A DNA stretch of 9,167 bases from CAYNNP01 sp964398215 (GTDB lineage: Bacteria; Planctomycetota; Planctomycetia; Pirellulales; Pirellulaceae): contig CAYNNP010000259.1 of assembly GCA_964398215.1 (NCBI GenBank), forward strand, positions 1 through 9,167. Direction: 5' to 3'. The notes under the pieces were generated by a model. That model had not been told where the DNA came from, did not search any database, and worked only from the letters and a program-made list of their open reading frames with translations. This document shows positions 6,580 through 9,167 of the stretch, piece by piece. The position numbers and the translations under genes are program-made. Within the stretch, counting starts at the first letter, position 1, and every line of letters begins with the position of its first letter.

Positions 6580-7905
6580 ATGAATCGATTTTCTATCCGA
6601 CCGTGCGCCATCGGGCTGTGCGTTTTCACAACCTTAATTTTTTCTGTTTCAACACCTGTCAATGGTGACGATCTGGAGCTGAAGAAACGGATCAAGGACT
6701 TGAATGCCGACCAAGCAAATCACTGGATCTACAACGATATCGCAGCAGGTTTTGCCAAAGCCAAACAGAGCGGCAAACCGCTTTTCGTTACGTTTCGATG
6801 CGTGCCTTGCAAAGCATGCTTGGGGTTTGACGCGGAAGTGGCAGATGGCAACGACGTGATCAAAAAGATTGCCAAGGAGAACTTTGTCTGCGTAAGGCAA
6901 ATTGAAATGAAGGGAGTTGACTTGACTCAGTTTCAATTCGACCACGACTTGAATTGGGCTGGAATGTTCTTGAATGCTGATGGAACGGTTTACGCTCGTT
7001 ATGGCACGCAGAGCGAGGCGGGTCCCGATGAGTTCAATTCAACAAAAGGTTTGGCAAACACGATGAAACGAGTGTTGGAGTTGCATGCTGATTATCCCAA
7101 CAACGCCAAGCTATTCCAGAACAAGACTCCGCCGCAAAAGAAATGGAAGACGGCACGAGAGATGCCGACGTTGAATCCAAGCATCCAGGTTGACGGGCAA
7201 ACGACACGATCCAACTGCATCCATTGTCACAACATTCATGATGCCGAGAATGCGATGTGGCAGAACAATGGCACGATGACCAAAGAGCGACTTTGGCGAT
7301 ATCCACTGCCAGCAAATATCGGCCTGGAAATTGGCGCGTTGGACGGCCGAACAATCAAGTCTGTCGTTCCAGGTGGTCCGGCAGCCCGTGCAAACGTGAC
7401 CGCAGGCAAAACCATCAGCCAAATCAACGGGCAAGCGGTTTCTTCGATCGCTGACCTGCAGTGGGCCTGGCACCATCTTCCCAATACGGAAACACAATTC
7501 GAATTGCAATTTGCTGATCAGTCCAAGACAACCATCCGTTTGCCTGCAGGCTGGAAGAAAACGGATATCAGTTGGCGAGGCAGTCTATGGGAACTGAGTC
7601 CGGTGCTACGCGTCTGGACCCCGGCGGCGACAGACGATGTTCGTAACAAGCTAAAAGTCAAAGACGGTGATGGGGCGCTGCAAGTCAAATGGATCAATCG
7701 AGGCAAACCAAGTGGAAAGGCCGCTGCCAAAGCTGGTTTAAAAAATGGAGATGTGATTGTGAAGTTGGCCGGAAAGCCGGTGCCAAACACGCACAGAAGG
7801 TTCAACTTGCTGGTCAAGATGAACTACAAGGTTGGACAAACCCTGGACTTGACGGTGCTGCGAAATGGAAAAGAAATGCAAGTCGAACTTCCATTGGTGG
7901 AGTAG
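6580..7905 (+). CDS. Exported thioredoxin-like / CXXCH / double-PDZ protein (Trx7/PDZ family)
   Basis: The 441-residue product has a signal peptide (about 1-29, ending in PVNG before DD). Residues 45-165 resemble a thioredoxin_7 domain: GKPLFVTF, then RCVPCKAC with C74, C77 and C80, and a later FLNADGTVYARYG strand-turn. Residues 213-217 are CIHCH, a possible covalent c-type heme site, followed by NIHDAE. PDZ1 covers about 243-320 (SVVPGGPAARANVTAGKTI, then INGQAV) and PDZ2 about 364-438 (AAAKAGLKNGDVIVKLAGKPV). From memory, NCBI names a planctomycete family 'Trx7/PDZ domain-containing (seleno)protein'; this layout fits it. Here all three active-site Cys codons are TGC and the frame has no internal TGA, so this is a Cys form. 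It likely acts in the periplasm in thiol or heme-linked redox work, with the PDZ domains binding a partner; that role is inference. It is the only plus-strand gene and ends 6 bp from the stop of the converging hydrolase gene. Confidence 0.85.
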   Translation: MNRFSIRPCAIGLCVFTTLIFSVSTPVNGDDLELKKRIKDLNADQANHWIYNDIAAGFAKAKQSGKPLFVTFRCVPCKACLGFDAEVADGNDVIKKIAKENFVCVRQIEMKGVDLTQFQFDHDLNWAGMFLNADGTVYARYGTQSEAGPDEFNSTKGLANTMKRVLELHADYPNNAKLFQNKTPPQKKWKTAREMPTLNPSIQVDGQTTRSNCIHCHNIHDAENAMWQNNGTMTKERLWRYPLPANIGLEIGALDGRTIKSVVPGGPAARANVTAGKTISQINGQAVSSIADLQWAWHHLPNTETQFELQFADQSKTTIRLPAGWKKTDISWRGSLWELSPVLRVWTPAATDDVRNKLKVKDGDGALQVKWINRGKPSGKAAAKAGLKNGDVIVKLAGKPVPNTHRRFNLLVKMNYKVGQTLDLTVLRNGKEMQVELPLVE

Positions 7906-7911
7906 AGAAAG

Positions 7912-9066
7912 TTACTTTGGCGGATCCGCTAGAAAGTGCTGAAAGAACGCATAGATAACTTGATTCGATTCTTCATTCGGAGAGTGATCGGGGCGGTTGG
8001 TCATGGCGACTCGGTTTTTGCGGCCGAGCACTTTATTGACGGCGACACTATGGTTCAATGCTTGCCAACGAGCACTTGGGTCTTCGGAGCCTCCGGATAC
8101 AAGAAACGGGCGTGGGGCCATCAGCGCATGCAGCTCATGCAAGTCGTGTCCTTGTTCGCGTAACTGTGGATAAAGTCCGCGAGCTGGATTGTCGGCTGTA
8201 ATCAAACCACGTTTTCGCCAAGGCTTGGGATGATACCCTAGATACCAAGGTTCCCAGTAGTTCACGCTCGATCGCGCATCATCGAAAACGATGCCCGGAT
8301 CAGACCACGCAGCGCAGGCAAATTTATCAAACAGACAAGAAGCGAACATCGCCCACTTGCCACCAAACGAATGACCGACGATGCCAATGCGTTGCGAATC
8401 AACTTCCGGCCTAGCCGCCAGCACATGCCAAGCGTTGGCGGCCGCGTAAGCCAACATGGACAGCGGTGCGACCTGCGCGTTTTCGATACTTGGATGGTAC
8501 AGCGAAAAGGTCCGCGACTTGGTGGCTTGGGTTGTACCGATCGATAGCGTTACGAATCCTCGCTTGGCCAGCTGAATCGCAAAATCTCGGTTGGGTTTCA
8601 ACAACCCGATGGCGGTTTCTGGTTCGTAGTAGACAGTGATCACTGCTGGCCTCGGTTGGTCTCCGTCAGGCACCAACAGATATCCTTGTGTTGTTTCTTG
8701 GGGCGTCCAAGCAAAACGAACGGTGTGCTTTGTCAGATTGCCAATTCGAACCGACTCCAAGACTTCAAACGATTGATCGGTTATCAACGGCGGCCACTTG
8801 CCAAGACTCTTCTCCCAGAAACTAAAAATCTCTGATCGTCGTTTTTTCCAATCGCGCTCGTTCTGTACCCGATCACCATCGGCAAACAACAAAGGCGAAT
8901 GATAAGAACCAAAGTCATTCACATATTCTTGCGGCGGATCGAAGAACGGTGCAATCGTTGCCAAAGCCTTCGATTCCGCATCGCCCGGCTGGGCATTGCC
9001 AACTTCGCAGAAAAAATGTGAAACCGACAGGCATGTCCAAAGACAAGCAAACAATATTCGAATCAT
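7912..9066 (-). CDS. Secreted alpha/beta hydrolase (acetyl xylan esterase / dienelactone hydrolase-like)
   Basis: The product is 384 residues from the ATG at 9066. The first 25 or so residues form a signal peptide (MIRILFACLWTCLSVSHFF, cleavage probably after GNAQ), so it is exported. The fold is alpha/beta hydrolase: nucleophile S233 in GHSFGG, acid D329 in SGGSEDPSARW (E328 is adjacent), and His H361 in NRPDHSPNEE, followed by an amphipathic end VIYAFFQHFL. The tail pattern (RWQALNHSVAVN, RVAMTNR) is that of planctomycete and Bacteroidetes proteins usually labelled acetylxylan esterase or prolyl oligopeptidase-like, so a carbohydrate ester is a reasonable but unproven substrate. There is no propeller, which argues against a true S9 peptidase. 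The frame continues upstream to ATGs at 9120 and 9156; these would put 18-30 polar residues ahead of the signal peptide and are disfavoured. No Shine-Dalgarno is evident before 9066. Confidence 0.85.
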   Translation of the reverse strand: MIRILFACLWTCLSVSHFFCEVGNAQPGDAESKALATIAPFFDPPQEYVNDFGSYHSPLLFADGDRVQNERDWKKRRSEIFSFWEKSLGKWPPLITDQSFEVLESVRIGNLTKHTVRFAWTPQETTQGYLLVPDGDQPRPAVITVYYEPETAIGLLKPNRDFAIQLAKRGFVTLSIGTTQATKSRTFSLYHPSIENAQVAPLSMLAYAAANAWHVLAARPEVDSQRIGIVGHSFGGKWAMFASCLFDKFACAAWSDPGIVFDDARSSVNYWEPWYLGYHPKPWRKRGLITADNPARGLYPQLREQGHDLHELHALMAPRPFLVSGGSEDPSARWQALNHSVAVNKVLGRKNRVAMTNRPDHSPNEESNQVIYAFFQHFLADPPK

Positions 9067-9167
9067 GCTTTTGCTTTTGTGTAACTGCAATGTGGAACAC
9101 GACAAATTACGGTGCACCATGAAAGAGCGTCTGTTTAGAAACTGATGTTGCACCAAATTTCGCCAGC

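Noticed and set aside
7216..7230. Calling the Trx/PDZ protein a true cytochrome c
   Set aside because: There is one CXXCH but no recognisable cytochrome c fold or clear axial Met region; kept as a possible heme or metal motif only.
9067..9156. Longer starts for the alpha/beta hydrolase at 9120 or 9156
   Set aside because: They put polar residues ahead of a clear signal peptide that begins at the ATG at 9066.

Overview
The window looks like chromosomal DNA from a planctomycete of the Rhodopirellula/Pirellulaceae type. This is inferred from the mix of proteins: exported hydrolases, a thioredoxin-fold/CXXCH/double-PDZ protein, a secreted S9 peptidase with a GETNTH active-site loop, and a GH95-like glycosidase. 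Starts with weak or no Shine-Dalgarno sequences and moderate GC fit as well. No RNA gene, insertion sequence, integrase, phage gene or CRISPR array is visible.

Layout: five of the six genes are on the minus strand. Reading that strand from the right, there is a secreted alpha/beta hydrolase (9066-7912), an NAD-dependent aldehyde dehydrogenase (6416-4920), a secreted DPP-IV-like S9 peptidase (4656-2578), a bestrophin-type anion channel (2292-1276) and the N-terminal 403 residues of a GH95-like glycosidase that runs off the left edge (1210-1). The only plus-strand gene is the thioredoxin-like/CXXCH/PDZ-PDZ protein (6580-7905). It diverges from the aldehyde dehydrogenase across a 163-bp shared control region and converges on the hydrolase with only 6 bp between stop codons.

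The gaps hold structure. The 285-bp gap between the peptidase and the bestrophin gene has a long imperfect hairpin followed by a T-run (a good terminator, possibly also a dispersed repeat), a 14-bp perfect palindrome and three tandem ATCAAAAA units. The 263-bp gap between the aldehyde dehydrogenase and the peptidase has a 12-bp perfect inverted repeat and a plausible promoter. The bestrophin and glycosidase genes are 65 bp apart with no terminator seen, so they may be co-transcribed.

Four of the six products have signal peptides (glycosidase, peptidase, Trx/PDZ protein, hydrolase) and one is a membrane channel. Only the aldehyde dehydrogenase looks cytoplasmic. The exported set fits breakdown of glycans, esters and peptides, but nothing shows that the genes form one pathway. 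I do not see a clearly new multi-gene system. The most unusual items are the Trx/CXXCH/PDZ-PDZ protein and the S9 peptidase, where Glu stands at the expected catalytic Asp, the N-terminus-binding Glu pair is not visible, and an Asp-rich loop sits in the propeller.
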